From positions 4,304,289-4,368,288 of the forward strand of contig NC_031479.1 in the NCBI RefSeq assembly GCF_000006565.2: DNA of 64,000 nucleotides, written 5' to 3'. Positions 23,201-34,770 of this stretch are shown one piece after another; position 1 is the stretch's first letter, and each line of letters starts with the position of its first letter. A program made the translations under genes and the position numbers. This stretch comes from Toxoplasma gondii ME49. Lineage: Eukaryota > Apicomplexa > Conoidasida > Eucoccidiorida > Sarcocystidae. Under the pieces are notes generated by a model. It was not told the DNA's origin and searched no databases. It saw only the letters and a list, made by a program, of their open reading frames with translations.

Positions 23201-25336
23201 AGCCGCGAGACTCGCTTCCAAGGCCTCGCGTTTCACAGCCTCCTTCGCTTCGATTTTGAGCGAGAGAGTCTCCATTTCGCCGCTCATGTAACCCAGCTGG
23301 CTCTGCTTGATTCCAGCCTCGGGGGAGAACTCCACACTCTTGACATCCGCGGATTCAGATACACTGGACTTGCAGTGAGGCGCTTCCAGCTTCACTCCTG
23401 GAGTCGGGAGGCGAAGCCGCGCCTTCACGACCGGGGAGACTGGTGCCCCTGCAGGGCTTTGCAGTCCAAGAGGCAGGCCCGCGTCGCCCGCTCGAGCCGG
23501 CAACTCGCTGTCTCCCCTCCGCGGGGAAGGTCCTGGAGCCTTGTCGACCGAGGCCTCGTGATTCATCGCGAGTCGAACAGGCGAGCTCCGAAGCTCCGTC
23601 ACTCGGCCCTTGCTGTTTTCAGTGGCATCTCTCTTCCGAATTGGAGAGCAAGTAACTGCATTTTCTGCCCCGAGTTCCCGGCAGCGACGCTCTATCTCGG
23701 GATCTAAGAAGTGGAACGAGGCAGAGACGAGAAGACTTTCTGGCAACTTTCGTCGGTCCGCGCGACCGCCCTCTCCCTCTGTCTCTTCGCGCCCGAGCTC
23801 GCTCTTCCTCGGCACACTCCGCGGCGAGAGACCGCGGACGCAGTGCGTCCGCATTCTGGGGCACGAAGAGAAGGCTCCAGCAGCAACCGCGACTGCGCCC
23901 GTCGCGGGTCGCGGCCCTGGCTCGCTCGCTCCGCCACCCCGAATGCTGTGCGACAGCACAGAGCTCCGCAGAGATCCGAGGCTGTGACTGGGATTCGCGA
24001 GGCCACGTTGAGGACTTGAAACAGATCTTGATGCCTGGCCGTAAGACGCCGGACTCCCTCCGGGAGCACTGCAGTGCCCCGCCCTCTCTCGGCCCCCCCT
24101 CTGACCGCTAGTTGGGCTCCAAGGACACCCCTGAGCTCGACGGACCGCCGACGGAGAGCCTGTCGATTCGCCAACGCCGGGGGTCAAGTGCGTCTTGAGG
24201 GCGTTTGTGCAGGTGTTCCTTCCTGACGACGGAGAATCTAGTGAGTTTCCTAGACGCCGTCGTGAGGCTTCTCTCTCTTTTTTCTCGGGGCTGCAGCCGG
24301 GGCGTGAAAGTCCGCCGAGAAAAGCATCCTCCCCAGAAAACCCTGGACAGTCAGACGAAGACACACCGCTAGAGGCTCCGCCAGTCGACACAGCTAATGC
24401 CTCGCCCTTGAGGAACTCCTGGCCGTTGTTTGCTTCGTCCCGTTGCATGGGCGACGAGCCGCCGCGCGGAAGGGAGCAGAAGGCCGACACGTCGAAAGAG
24501 TGCTGTTCGCGCTGGAGTTCTGTAAAGATTTGTTGAATCAGAAACCTCCAAACCTCCTCGACGTCGAGTTCCACGTCTTGTTCAAAGTCCGCGTTCAGCA
24601 TGCGCATGTGAGAGACAAAGTCAAAAGGCGAGAGAACGTTCTGTTCCTGTTTGATCCACCAGCGTTTGGTCTGGAGCTGCCGCTTCAGACGCAGCTGCCG
24701 CCGCATGCGTTGCTTTTGCTCCTCTTCGGGGTCTTCCGCTGGCGCGCCTTCTTCGCCCTCGCCTGGCTTCCCACCTACGCTACCTCCCTCCTCTCCTCTC
24801 TCCTCGGCCGCCTGCATGCTCGCGGTCGGCGACTGTGAAGCTGTCCTCGGACACGCGTTGTCTTGAGTCAGGGCCCGCGCATGGAGGGTGTCTCCGCCAG
24901 CTTGCATTCGCCCCAGAATCTCTGCCATACAAAAGTTGAGCGGCATCCGCGCGGCACTGACCGCTGCAGCTGCGGCTCGGCCCACGGCCGCAGCGTCTGT
25001 ACACCAGACCTCTCTCCCCCTTTCCGGGCCAGACGCGTCGACACCCGGGGAGGCTCGGAAAACAGCGAACCGGCTCCTCGGTCGTCCCCGTTCTCCCGCC
25101 TCTCCCGGGAGAAGCAGAAGTGCCTGCTGCTTGCGGACGAGGTCGTGCAGCTCGGAGGTCGAAGGGCTGCGACTCCGCTGCTGCTCTCGCCAGACGCCCC
25201 CGTAGAGATTCGAGAAAGTTCGGGTCGACGCAAGAGCTTGAAGCAACACGTTGAAGCTGCAAGTCTTCCCCAAGTTCAAAAGACCCGGCGGCGCACGCTC
25301 GCACGCACACATGGACTCCTCCGTCCCGCCTGCCAT
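20243..25336 (-). CDS. Ubiquitin carboxyl-terminal hydrolase, USP family
   Basis: A cysteine protease that removes ubiquitin from proteins. The single long frame gives 1697 residues from the ATG at 25336; it stays open further upstream to 25528, but only with a TTG codon. The Cys box PGLLNLGKTCSFNVLLQAL places the catalytic Cys near residue 26. The His box GVGGHYVCYRR has its His near residue 1381, followed by WWEVNDAEV, which supplies the third polar residue, and SQAYILVYER, the usual last strand. A Cys-rich finger-like segment, RCHRCNQVHTQTFLERLPDI, precedes the His box. Between the boxes lies about 1200 residues of Ser/Arg/Gly-rich low-complexity sequence, far beyond the usual 350-residue USP fold. 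The Cys box has Lys where most USPs have Asn (NLGNTC). The last 200 residues look disordered; a small C-terminal intron cannot be excluded. Confidence 0.85.
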   Translation of the reverse strand: MAGGTEESMCACERAPPGLLNLGKTCSFNVLLQALASTRTFSNLYGGVWREQQRSRSPSTSELHDLVRKQQALLLLPGEAGERGRPRSRFAVFRASPGVDASGPERGREVWCTDAAAVGRAAAAAVSAARMPLNFCMAEILGRMQAGGDTLHARALTQDNACPRTASQSPTASMQAAEERGEEGGSVGGKPGEGEEGAPAEDPEEEQKQRMRRQLRLKRQLQTKRWWIKQEQNVLSPFDFVSHMRMLNADFEQDVELDVEEVWRFLIQQIFTELQREQHSFDVSAFCSLPRGGSSPMQRDEANNGQEFLKGEALAVSTGGASSGVSSSDCPGFSGEDAFLGGLSRPGCSPEKKEREASRRRLGNSLDSPSSGRNTCTNALKTHLTPGVGESTGSPSAVRRAQGCPWSPTSGQRGGRERAGHCSAPGGSPASYGQASRSVSSPQRGLANPSHSLGSLRSSVLSHSIRGGGASEPGPRPATGAVAVAAGAFSSCPRMRTHCVRGLSPRSVPRKSELGREETEGEGGRADRRKLPESLLVSASFHFLDPEIERRCRELGAENAVTCSPIRKRDATENSKGRVTELRSSPVRLAMNHEASVDKAPGPSPRRGDSELPARAGDAGLPLGLQSPAGAPVSPVVKARLRLPTPGVKLEAPHCKSSVSESADVKSVEFSPEAGIKQSQLGYMSGEMETLSLKIEAKEAVKREALEASLAALAQRQSATLLLRQLQQALVGRLVQVPVPCSCCCRCDVDATVSASSSSRREASRACRRGRGNPGSRAGRESAALRGREKTAGRNEVEGLLPGAKRSAVDSNACQGGQVSVQSRAELEKRGEAPASRVACRTSPPGPREGAVSPASVRCSRLFSEKALSPRNSEKFPPAASPRFMDSGRSAEDGFEARLPVVLPPDAAPFPSSPLYPTLASHPACSPGSLALSSVYSAGPGEPGVPICCLPGGALSSLLSVESFCGVLPVRLPERSRWVSSRTRSNAVSWSESRRALSLAGDANSSGSRAQRLTSPQPITLEECLSLALTHSCGGAAPSGGAAGRVRARRRGEATARSGRPACSVGAPRRRVAKSQRRGEKAETSRAWRGSGCDAAVSPGVEGGKQKCGVCGKWQGRREGNSERNASGEEDIERDGVQTVETGAASRTRTQDTTVMHSVEEKVETRNNADEAEAALCIDTCDALSCYHRLRCHRCNQVHTQTFLERLPDILLFQLPRSSVTPPGSFGSGALKAAAAAAAGGGFKIKAHVEFPQRLESVIGPHCVASPAFEAACSELVGATKRGSSFESEDEGGRYQGRKRRKLSSQSVSQSRETHRAGRDAERATQRRARNSLCSRERSGGGGVSAAGQNARFLQTLRDDAAVYTLRAVIEHQGRSGVGGHYVCYRRGAPCDLVETETRETGQGESSEEGVSPCSSSPHKGEFMFSAAEDKARGEGRGTVENSHTHLERAEEETWWEVNDAEVTQTSWNHVRLSQAYILVYERCGRATCPRSSRQNGVVSDRRSPGPGCSAASLRTLDDHGTPPPSARSASGGGLSSSEKDAGEPPQVSTHPRRGSRRLDGRTSRACSEAGESGAGPPDGKEDTKGRGRAQASRRKKAATATFTEEQLKKLPQNGVKPATVNKARCPLGVSENKSFLRLRRKQQESTGTTKCEGAGQLANTARSREGCGSKGVFFETDDGGETTRRIHERRRRNRVL

Positions 25337-28300
25337 TGCGAAGAAGAGGCGAGCTGTGAGCGCGAAGAAAAGGCGGCCGCAGCCTTGAGATTCGCGGCTC
25401 GGGAGTGTGCGTCGTGCCTCCAGAGAGGAAATCGAAAACGGGCGAGGCAGCGCGGCCTTCAAGAAAATCACAAGCCTAGATCCGGAAACCAAGGCCCGCC
25501 ACCTCTGCGGTGATCCCCGAACAAGCAAATTCGCGAAATTGGAAGAACCCTTATTTTATGCTCTGGAAAACGGAAGCGCTCCGTGTTTTAAGACTCCAGA
25601 AATCCCCAGAACGTAACTCCTGGTCTTCGCAGCAGTCAAAAAGCGGCAGTCAAACGCCCGAGAGCCAGCGTCTTTTAGCCAAAGCATTTGCGTCAGTGAG
25701 GAACACAATCACGTGTATGTACACTCCGTGCCGGCCCTCCGGACCGCGCACCATTCAGAATCGGCAACAGCGAAGCTTCAAAAGTACGAAGTCAAGCAGA
25801 TGCGTCGCTGGGTTCTCGCCTACGCTGGCTGGTCAGAGAACTTTGCATCTGAATCGCAGTGAAAAGAAACCCGGAAGGCGGCCTTCCACTCGCTTTCGTT
25901 CTTGACTGACTCAGGCAACCTGTTCGGCGCCGGTCTCCTTAGCAGAGTCGTCGAAAACAAGCGCGATGGGGGCACATGCGGGATACAACTCGGGTTGGTG
26001 CACTTAAGGTCAAACGAAAAAAACAGCTAAGCTTGGACCTGGCGAAGAGACACCTTCAAAATCTAAACCAGGAGTCCACCTCAGCGACGCGCCTTCGTCC
26101 TGTGGCTGATGGAGGGAAAAAAACAGCGGGTCGCCACACTCCAGCCGCATATGGGAGCGGAGGGCGAGGTGCAGTCGGAGAAAGCTCGAGAAAGGACAAT
26201 ACCACGAAGACTTTCCGAGGACAGAGATAGACACGCACATTCGGGACACGCGTGCCGAGACAGCGAATAGAGGGTCTTGTTCGCTGCAGAGGTACAGGTT
26301 TCGCTGCAAGCGCGACGACGCAGATGAGGGCTACAAGCTACGGAGGAACACGATGAGTTAAAAGACACCATCTTGGCTGGAGAGACGAAGTGAGCTCGCA
26401 CTTCCCCCAAACAAGAGGAATCTTGGACTGTGAATCACGAGGAGCTAGTCGACAGGCTGTATGTGCCGCAGAGAGTCACCCATCGACCACAGTTGAATGC
26501 AGGGCGGGGTGACAAAACAAATGTTGTTGCGCCTTGAAAAGTCTTCTCTTGAAAACATCGTTGGCGGCAAACAAGCCACCTTCTCCCCCGCAGGATGTGC
26601 TGTATAGAAGAGAGAATGCAAAGAGAAGGCGGAGGTGTGTATCGGAGAGTTGATTTCTTGAAGGAAAACGTCGTAGTTCAGCGGCGGCGAAGACAGAAAG
26701 ATGGCCGTGAAGAAGACTGGAAAACTTCGTTCTCTACAGGACCCCCTGGATGGCTTTCCACACCAGAAACGATTCGAGCGACAAACATGGGCGCATTAGT
26801 GGTAGTCTGCTGTTTTTCCGGCTTCCGACTCTGAAGCCCTGCGGCTGCCGGACCGTACTCCTCAAGGGCAGAGACGCACCCGTAATTCCTCAAAACTGTA
26901 CACAAGGTGAAAAGAAAATCGCACGCGATATAAAGCGGTGCCTGCCGATACCGGACACGGGCCCTGTTCTGAAGGGGTTGTACTGACGTGTCGTTGACGG
27001 TTCACTGAAAACACGACTGCGGAAATGCGGCGGATGATGTGACGCACAAACAACCTGCCTGGTTACCTCATATAAACGAACTCATTTCTGCAGTAAACAG
27101 GTGCGCCAGAATACGTCACAGCTGTCCGGCGTAGCGACAGCCCGCGATGCGCCAGAAAAAGTCAGGGAAACATGACAGAGGCGACAACCGCGACGTCGAA
27201 ATAGATGGTGGCTCTAACGTAGCGAAAACACACCAGGAACCCGAACCGTGCAACTCCAGCGACGGATGCCTGCGAGCAAACTGGAAATTGTAGATGTTCA
27301 TGGACGTTTTTGACGGTTTGCCTCGTTTGGAAAAAACCTCACGCACTTGAAAATCATAGTCCGGCCAAGCGGACGAAGTTGCAACCTGACGGAAAAGCGG
27401 GCGGCAAAAGACGTCCTCGATGCGAAAGACAGCGCCTACAGTGTCTCGGCGTTGACGGAAATTCAGTTCGCTCGCTCTACTCGAAGAATTTTAGGCCCTA
27501 CTCCATGCGAGGGTACGATGTGCACATCCGCAGTGGGGGATAACACGACGCGAGCTGTCAGCAGAGTCTTTCTTCATGCGACGAAAAACAGGAAAAACCT
27601 ACACTGAAGTCCATGAAGGCAAGTGCGAAGATTCGCTGAATCGGGCTGCGGTGCCAGCTGAGGAGGCAATGACATCTGGACGACGTTCTGCCATGCTCCA
27701 AACTATTCAAAAGTGTTCCATGCGAAAGGCTCCTGCCGCACTCTGCCGCTACCGAGTGTACGTACACTGCAAATCAAGAGAGGTGGAGCTTCAACCATTC
27801 TGGCAAGCACCCGCAATCACCGAAGCAGGCCAGCCAAAAAGCACGCTTTTTCGGGTATTCTTCCTTACTACCGTTCGTAAAATGAACCGACGCCAAGTGC
27901 TCATCATCGGTTAAACGTCATTTCCAGTTCGGACACGGCGTGAATGACGCAGGATGATCCTGCCGTTCGGAAGCCGGCGACCGAAAACGGCTATGACGCT
28001 TACATGCAGGATGCAGGCTCTGCCGAAAACATGGGGAAACTACGTGGTGTAAGCAGCCGCAAAAGGCGAAGTATCGAATTGAAGCCATACGCCTGCACGC
28101 GTTAGTGTCCACGGTTGCACAGACCAACTGTTTTTTTAACAAAGTCACCCATTGAATAAGACATCTCTGTTGGAAAAACGGATTTGTGGTGCATGAGTGT
28201 AACGGTTCTTCTGTCTGGAAACCAGGGAGGTGTGGAAGGTGGGAGAGCTGCCCGTAGCGAGAGTGCGTGTCTGCTGACTCAGGTTGCTTTGTCGTTTTCC

Positions 28301-31300
28301 AAGGTTTGCCTGTGTTCGGGAAGAGTTTTTGCTGGCCTTCTTTACTCATCTCTTCGCGTTCTGCAAGTAGTGTGCGGCGGGTCGTGTCAGAGCACCATAA
28401 ATGGTATAAGCTTCCGTGCAGGTCCCGTGGCTAGCGTTGTTCAATAGATCGTTCGCTGCCCTCTACAAATCGCAAGCACCGTGAAAAATAGTTAAAGCAG
28501 AACATACCCAAGCGATTTCTCAGTGAGTTCGATGGACTCACCGTGTGGCTGTCTAGTTTCACATGCCGCTCATTAGAGCCGCAACTTCCACTGGCATATT
28601 CGATGTGTAGTGATCAGGAAAAACACGAAGCCATGTTTGCTGCACACCATCCCTGCCTTGCTGTAGATCCTCAGCGGTTACAGACGTACCTAAGTAGCTG
28701 ATTGTTTTAAGCAAAAACCCACCTGAACGCAATTATCCCAACACAGTGTTCACAGCTCTGGCGCGCCTAGGCAGCCTAAATGCTGGCGCGAACGGCAGCT
28801 TAGTTCTATGGTGTGTTAACGAAGAACAAGGAGAGCACACACGTTTTTCGGGACAATTCGCATCCGGAGAACACCTACTCCTGGGTTGCGCGGCTCTCAT
28901 GCTTGCGGGAACGGATTTTACCGGTATTCCTTCGACTGTATATTTTCATGAGCAGTCGAACGGCGCTGGAAGACAAACGGTCATGATTTGCAGGGACCGA
29001 GAATCCTTAGTGTGGCACACCGCGTGGCGCCTTCGAACGCATGGATCTGGTAAGCAGGCCAGCGAGTAGGTTTCGCGTTTCGATGCTCCCAATCTAAAGA
29101 CTTAGGAATGTGCGATTGGCCTGTTTCTGTGTCAGTTGCTCTGCCTCCACAAATAACGCGACATTTAATGATCCTATTGCTTCAAGCAGGTGACGCCACC
29201 CAAGGAAGTTCCTCTGCTTCTACCTACCACACGGGGCTAGGGACGGACGTGCTTTTTATGTTGTTTCCTCAAAAACACGGTTGTTCGTCTCCCAAGGCGT
29301 AACGTAGTGTTCTCTTGCGATATTGCAAGAAAACCAGACTCTGTCTCATCCAAATTTCAGCCGCCTTATGCTATACGGATTTCAATAGCTATCCTGGTGT
29401 CTCACGACAACTGCATTAACTCTACCAAGATTATCACGCTTCCTTCTAGAGAGCACACAGTGGAGGTCGACTCACAAGCACGCGCGTGTTTGAGGACGTG
29501 CGACGCCATAATCGTCTACGAGCAACTTTGTTGTGGCGGGGTAAAGTAAAAACGCAACTTGCTTTCTATGAAGCTGTAGCTCGTCATCTGTGTTATCCGA
29601 GAGCAATGACTTCTCAGGTGTGGAACGAACTCGATGGTTCTTTGAAAGAAATCCGGCGTTCTTTCCTGGATGTGACCGTGAACACACACCATGTTCCGTC
29701 ATCCTGCCGAAGCGTAGCGTTTTATTCTTAATTGTCGGGGGTACGAAAAACCGAGCACTCATCCCGGCTGTGTCCATCAACTATTTTTCACATGGCAATC
29801 TGGAGGTGCGGCTGCTCATTCGCCGACATATCACGACGAGGGCCTGCTCTTTTAACCATCCCGCTTCCATGTTTTCCGTACGGATAATCTTTGAAAAGCA
29901 ATGTACCAGCACACGAACCTGTCATGTTGACTTTTTCTTACAAGGCAAGGGTTTTGACAATTCGACGTGCCGTGGCCCAACGAAGCTACCGGTTCCGAAA
30001 ATCTGTTCTCCTTTTACTCACCACACAAACTCGCCTGTTGTCAAACCACGACTAGCCGTCTACATCCTGCTGTGCATGAGGCTTACTCACAAATTTGGTA
30101 ATCTTCCTTTGCCGGCGGCTGCCTGACAACCCGGAGACAGGCAGACGACCATCTTTTGTACGAACACTCCGGGGGACGTTCGGAACAGGCCGCGCTGATA
30201 TCTAGAAAACTGGTCGCATGCACAAGTCAGTCGCTTATCACGCACTCTGCTGTTTGGAAACTCGCCCTTGTCGCCGGTAGAGTTCGGGGATGCCGAGAGT
30301 GTAGGCGTTCATAGTGGCCTCGCGAAAACCGTTGATACTCTCCACATCAACCCAACTGTTCCGCAACCGCCAAAGAGGGTTTGAGCTGCTTCTCATGTCG
30401 AGCTGCAGACAGACAACGCACCCAATACTTTTATCGGCGACAGTGGCGCAAACAGGAAATTCATCCGCGGTCTCTACGAACGGCTCCACAGAAACGTCAA
30501 CAGAACTCAGTGCACAGTAAACAGCTTCCTTCCGCAATTGTGGAACCATGTCACCGTGGCTATGCTTCACTTACAAAGACACCAGTTGCCTCCATACAGT
30601 GCAAACAGCAATAAGTCGTCTCGATCCCGCATTTCTTGTATGATCATGAGGTGGCTGGGCCGTTACAGTCGTCCCTACATCAAAGCCTCTGCCGTGCGCA
30701 ACCCGGCTGCAGGACCCCGCGACGGCGTGGAGGAATCCAGCCGACTCTAGCCTTCGGTATCATGAACATTCACGTTTTCATAGACACGGTACTGCAGCTG
30801 TCAAAACATGCGCAAGAAACCCCAACCGCCTTCGTTTCCTTGGTGCCCCAATCGGCCTATGCACTCCAGCCAGAAATAGGCGGCTGTACAAATATATATA
30901 TATATATATATATATATCTGGGCAGACGCATATGTATAAACAGACACGTAAATGCGCAATGGCATAGCGCACGTCCAGCCACACATACATCGAGAATTCG
31001 ACACTGTTCGATACATCCTGGATCCGGAAACGGGCACTGCTTGACACAGTCGAAATCGTGTGAGCATTTCTGAGTGGAGAAGATCTACGAAGAGACAACG
31101 AAGGCACTGACACCAGTTTCCCAGCAGCAAACGCAGGACTTGAGACAAAGAACTTGCAGAATCAGCAAATGGCTAAGTGCAAACTGCAGACACTGGGAAG
31201 TCCTGATGGTAGAGGCTTGGGTCTTTCCAGGTCTCTGACGCGGCCAACTGAGCTCGCCAGGAGTCCACGGTGTCTTCGTTCACAGACACTGTGTGTGTTT

Positions 31301-31551
31301 CCTCGAGACGCTTGCGGTGTGTCTTACAGTGGTCATATCGGGCATCCCGCGCTCAGCGTAGAAACTGTCGGAGGAGCTACAGGCTTCAGGTCCCGAAGTC
31401 ATCATTCCCCCGACGCCAGAGGTTGCATGAGGCTCCGAGAATCCGTCAAAGTTGTTGGAGCTGGACGGGACCAACAAGTTGCTTAGTTCTACAACTAGCC
31501 ACGGTGCGACGATCACGGAATTTAGAAAGAATTCCCGTGCGTCCTCCAGCG
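25337..31551. other. Gene-poor stretch of about 6 kb
   Basis: The left end should hold the promoter and leader of the deubiquitinase gene. No conserved protein motif, tRNA or rRNA was recognised in the rest. Base composition becomes less GC-rich from about 28400 to 30200. A (TA)n run lies at 30891-30918. Short open frames at 28746-29069 (plus) and 30238-30570 (minus) are unsupported. Confidence 0.45.
30891..30918. repeat. (TA)n microsatellite
   Basis: An uninterrupted run of TA dinucleotides in the gene-poor stretch. Confidence 0.9.
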
Positions 31552-34429
31552 TCAGAGACCTGCAAAAAAGTCAAAACACTGTTTCGCCGAGCGTGAAATT
31601 AGAGAATCACGAGCTTTAGACTTTTGAAAATAGCTTGAGACTTTTGGAAATGGAAAAGCCAGGACGGGTTTGGGGGTTAGGAAAACCCACACTACTACTG
31701 CTCGGATCGTTGTGCCCGCGAAAGTCTGGAGAGACTGAAGGGTCCTTCTCGTTCGGCGAGAGAGAGTCAAAGCATCCCAGGAAAAGCGCACTCCCCAAAC
31801 CAGAGCGAGTCTGAGCTGATCCAAATTCTCTCTCATCTCTTGTTTGAAGCCGTCGTGTACATATTCCTGCACCGGGTACAAATTGTAGATCGCATCTCCC
31901 CGCTGGAATTGGCAAATGTTGAGGGACCTCGGACTTTGTAAAGAGAATCCTGGCATCGCTGCCCCTTTTCTCAGCTCCGGTTCCCCAGTGGGTCTTCTTA
32001 CCGAATGTGCCTTGCAACCTGTTCACGCCTTGCAAACACGTAGGTTCTTTTCCGAATTTCGTGAACGAACATTTGTATGTCTGCAGGAATAAAAGGTCGA
32101 CCAAGAAAGGTGTCGGCTTCTCCTTCTTCCGTCTCTGGATTTTCCGTTCTCTTCGCGTCACGCTTCGCGTCGTTACCGTCTTCCTCTCGACCAGAAGCGC
32201 TCCTTTCTGCTTCTCGCCTTCTCCGTCTCTGGACATGGTCCGCCTCCCAGTCGTAAAGCATGAGGAAAGAAGCCTCTGCGGCGTCCTTCGCCTTCTGAAA
32301 CCTGTCTCGGTCGAGGAAAACGAAAAATCCCGGCTCCTCAAAGGCTCTGTGTTGCCGCGGATCGAAGGCAGAGGCCAACCCCGGAGCACCTGAGCGAGAG
32401 CCGTCGTCGACGCTCTCTCGCGACGCCGTGCAACTCGACCCTGAAAGGTCTGGGCTGACTCCACCTCTGGGGAGTCTGTCGGCGCCGTGCGTGCTCTCTG
32501 AACACGACGCCGCGTGCTCTCTCTCTTCTCGCTCTTCTCGCTCCCCTGCCTCGCCCTCGCTGCTGTCGTCCTGCCCCGAAGGAGACACCGCCGCGCTTCC
32601 GGCGTCCCCCGTCCCTCCCTCGGAGGCTCCGAAAGAGGCCCGTCTGCCCACCGCCTCGGGGCACGCGGCCCCCGCGCAAGAACCTGACGGTCTTTCTTGG
32701 AAGGAAGTTTCCTGCTCCGGTTTGCCTCTCGCTTCCCGCGCTTCAGACGCCTTTCTCGGAACACTCCTGATCGCGGGATTGTGGGCATACTGCTTCTTGA
32801 GGAAGTCTCTTCGCAGCAACACTGTCTCTCCATCGGACGGATAGAGGGCGACGTCGGCCTGAGAGGCTGGCGACTCCGCGCTCCCCGGCGAAGCCGAATT
32901 CAAAGTCCAAGAAGAAACGTGCGAAGCGTCCCCACGAGTAGGAAACATCCCAGAGAATACTCCCGCTTGTGTAAAGAACCAGGCTTCTGCTCGCTCCGTC
33001 GCAACGCATGCAGGCACTTCGAAGGTCCGCAAATCCAGCAGAAAGTAGCTCACGCCGGCAGGCTGAAGACACAGAACACTCGGCGTCGCAGAGAGGAGAA
33101 AAAGTTGTAGGCGCGAACGTCGAGCCGGAAAACACCGAAAAGCTTGGCTGCATCTTCAGACGCCGAGGAAAGATCTCGCACAATACCGAAAACCACCAGC
33201 TGACCCGTTCCCTGTCTCTGCCCACGAAGGTCTTTGTCTACGACTTTCGCCCCTCGTCCCCCCTTATAACAACTAAACAGTCGTAAGAAGAAGAATCAAG
33301 TCCCTTGGCAGATCAACGCAAAGCGCTTTCGTCAGAAATGGTTGTCTTTGCTTTCTTTGGTCCCCCACCTCCTGGCGAAGAGAAAAGGAAAGGGAGTGAC
33401 ACGCGCCATCCAATGCACACACGTGCCGATACATCGGATACGCCAAGAGGAGTTCAAGCACCGCGGCGATGGCCAGCTGCTTGTCTGTCAGGACTCCAAG
33501 CTGAAGAGAAAAAAGAAAACGTCTGCAAGCGAAGAAAGGTGCCCACGTCGAACATCCTCGTTGAGAAGGCCAAAAGACAAAGCACCAGATTGATGTAGAA
33601 AACTCGACCGCACATGTGACCGGACCGAGCACGCAAACAGCGAACAAGGATAGTCACGATCTGAACCAAATCCACCTTGTAAAGACTCACATATGTGTAT
33701 ATGTGGGGACCCGATGCGAGTTACAGAATTCTGCTCCCCCGCGCCATGGTGCTACAAGGATAAAAACGTATTTGAGTATGCGTATGTATCTCCGTATGCT
33801 CTATGTACGGGCATATCCACAGATCTGCTTATGGACCTGAGGGGTACTGGATGTATGTGAAGCTGAGTGGTGACTTGTGTGTCGGCGACAGGTCCAGTTC
33901 CACGTCTGCACCGCAACATCAGTATTTTCCCCCAGTGTCTCCGACAGCTTATCCCAGCGTCTGCCTGGCCTACCTCAATGCGGAGTGCAGACATCCCGAG
34001 GAGAGGACCGTGGAGACCGTCCGGGTGGGTGAGTGGCGCCTCTTTGGCAGGCCCATTGGCAGTCTTGGGAGTCCCCCTTTCTTGGTCTATCTTCGCCTTG
34101 CTCGCTTTCCCCGTGCTCTCGGACCTCTGTCTCGCGTCCAGACGATCTTCATCTACGAGCTCGAAGGAAGGAGACGTCGACAAAGAGAACGGCGAACATA
34201 CATTGCTTTCCACCCATGAGCCGTAAGCCAGACGCCAGCGATAGCGCGGCACGGCAGGAAGGGCTCTACCACCGCGGTGTCGAATTTGTCGCTCGACAAA
34301 TGAAGGAAAATTCATTTTTTTCATCGAAAGAACTGGTTCCCATGACAGCTCCTCAACTGCAGGCTTCCCAGACAGCTGCAACCGAGAAGAGACGTTCGAC
34401 ATGAGGCGCTTCGCAGCAGTCTCACTCAT
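31552..34429 (-). CDS. Unidentified protein, four-exon model
   Basis: I do not recognise this family. Exons 34429-33974, 33500-33423, 32858-32002 and 31933-31552 join in frame to give 590 residues ending in TGA. Exon 1 starts MSETAAKRLMSNVSS and contains MNFPSFVERQIRHRGGRALP; it ends at a GTAGGC donor. Exon 2 is hydrophobic, LAIAAVLELLLAYPMYRH, and could be one membrane helix. Exon 3 begins ADVALYPSDGETVLLRRDF, then has a long Ser/Glu/Arg-rich low-complexity section, then conserved-looking FFVFLDRDRFQKAKDAAEAS. Exon 4 has GDAIYNLYPVQEYVHDGFKQ and a hydrophobic stretch near the end. The last acceptor is AAG, which is unusual but needed for phase. Another open stretch (about 33054-33199) could be an additional exon, though its phase does not close. 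A mitochondrial or membrane location is conceivable but not shown. Confidence 0.5.
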
Positions 34430-34770
34430 GTCGCCCTGCACCGAAGAGAAGACAAACGCATACGAAACGCCACTTTGATTCAAAATCTGATAAAGTCATT
34501 TAATGCACACAGTGCTCAAAAATGCCACCCTTGAACGCCAAGCAGGAAATACGATTCAGATAAAGTACACTTACCTAGCTGCGCTGTTCACGAGCGTGGA
34601 AACCGCTACAGCCTTTAATGGTACACTGACATTTGTACAATGAAATCACTTCAACAATTACCCAGAGAGACACGCGCCCACCGCAGTCGTTACCCCGATT
34701 TGCGATAGAACCGTGACGAACTCTTGACAGAACTAGAAACCGAAACTGCCACAGCCGAATCTTGACTCAA
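34430..34770. other. Short spacer between two minus-strand genes
   Basis: It separates the stop of the M16-family gene (34771) from the start of the unidentified gene (34429). It probably holds the 3' UTR of the former and the promoter of the latter. Nothing else was seen. Confidence 0.5.
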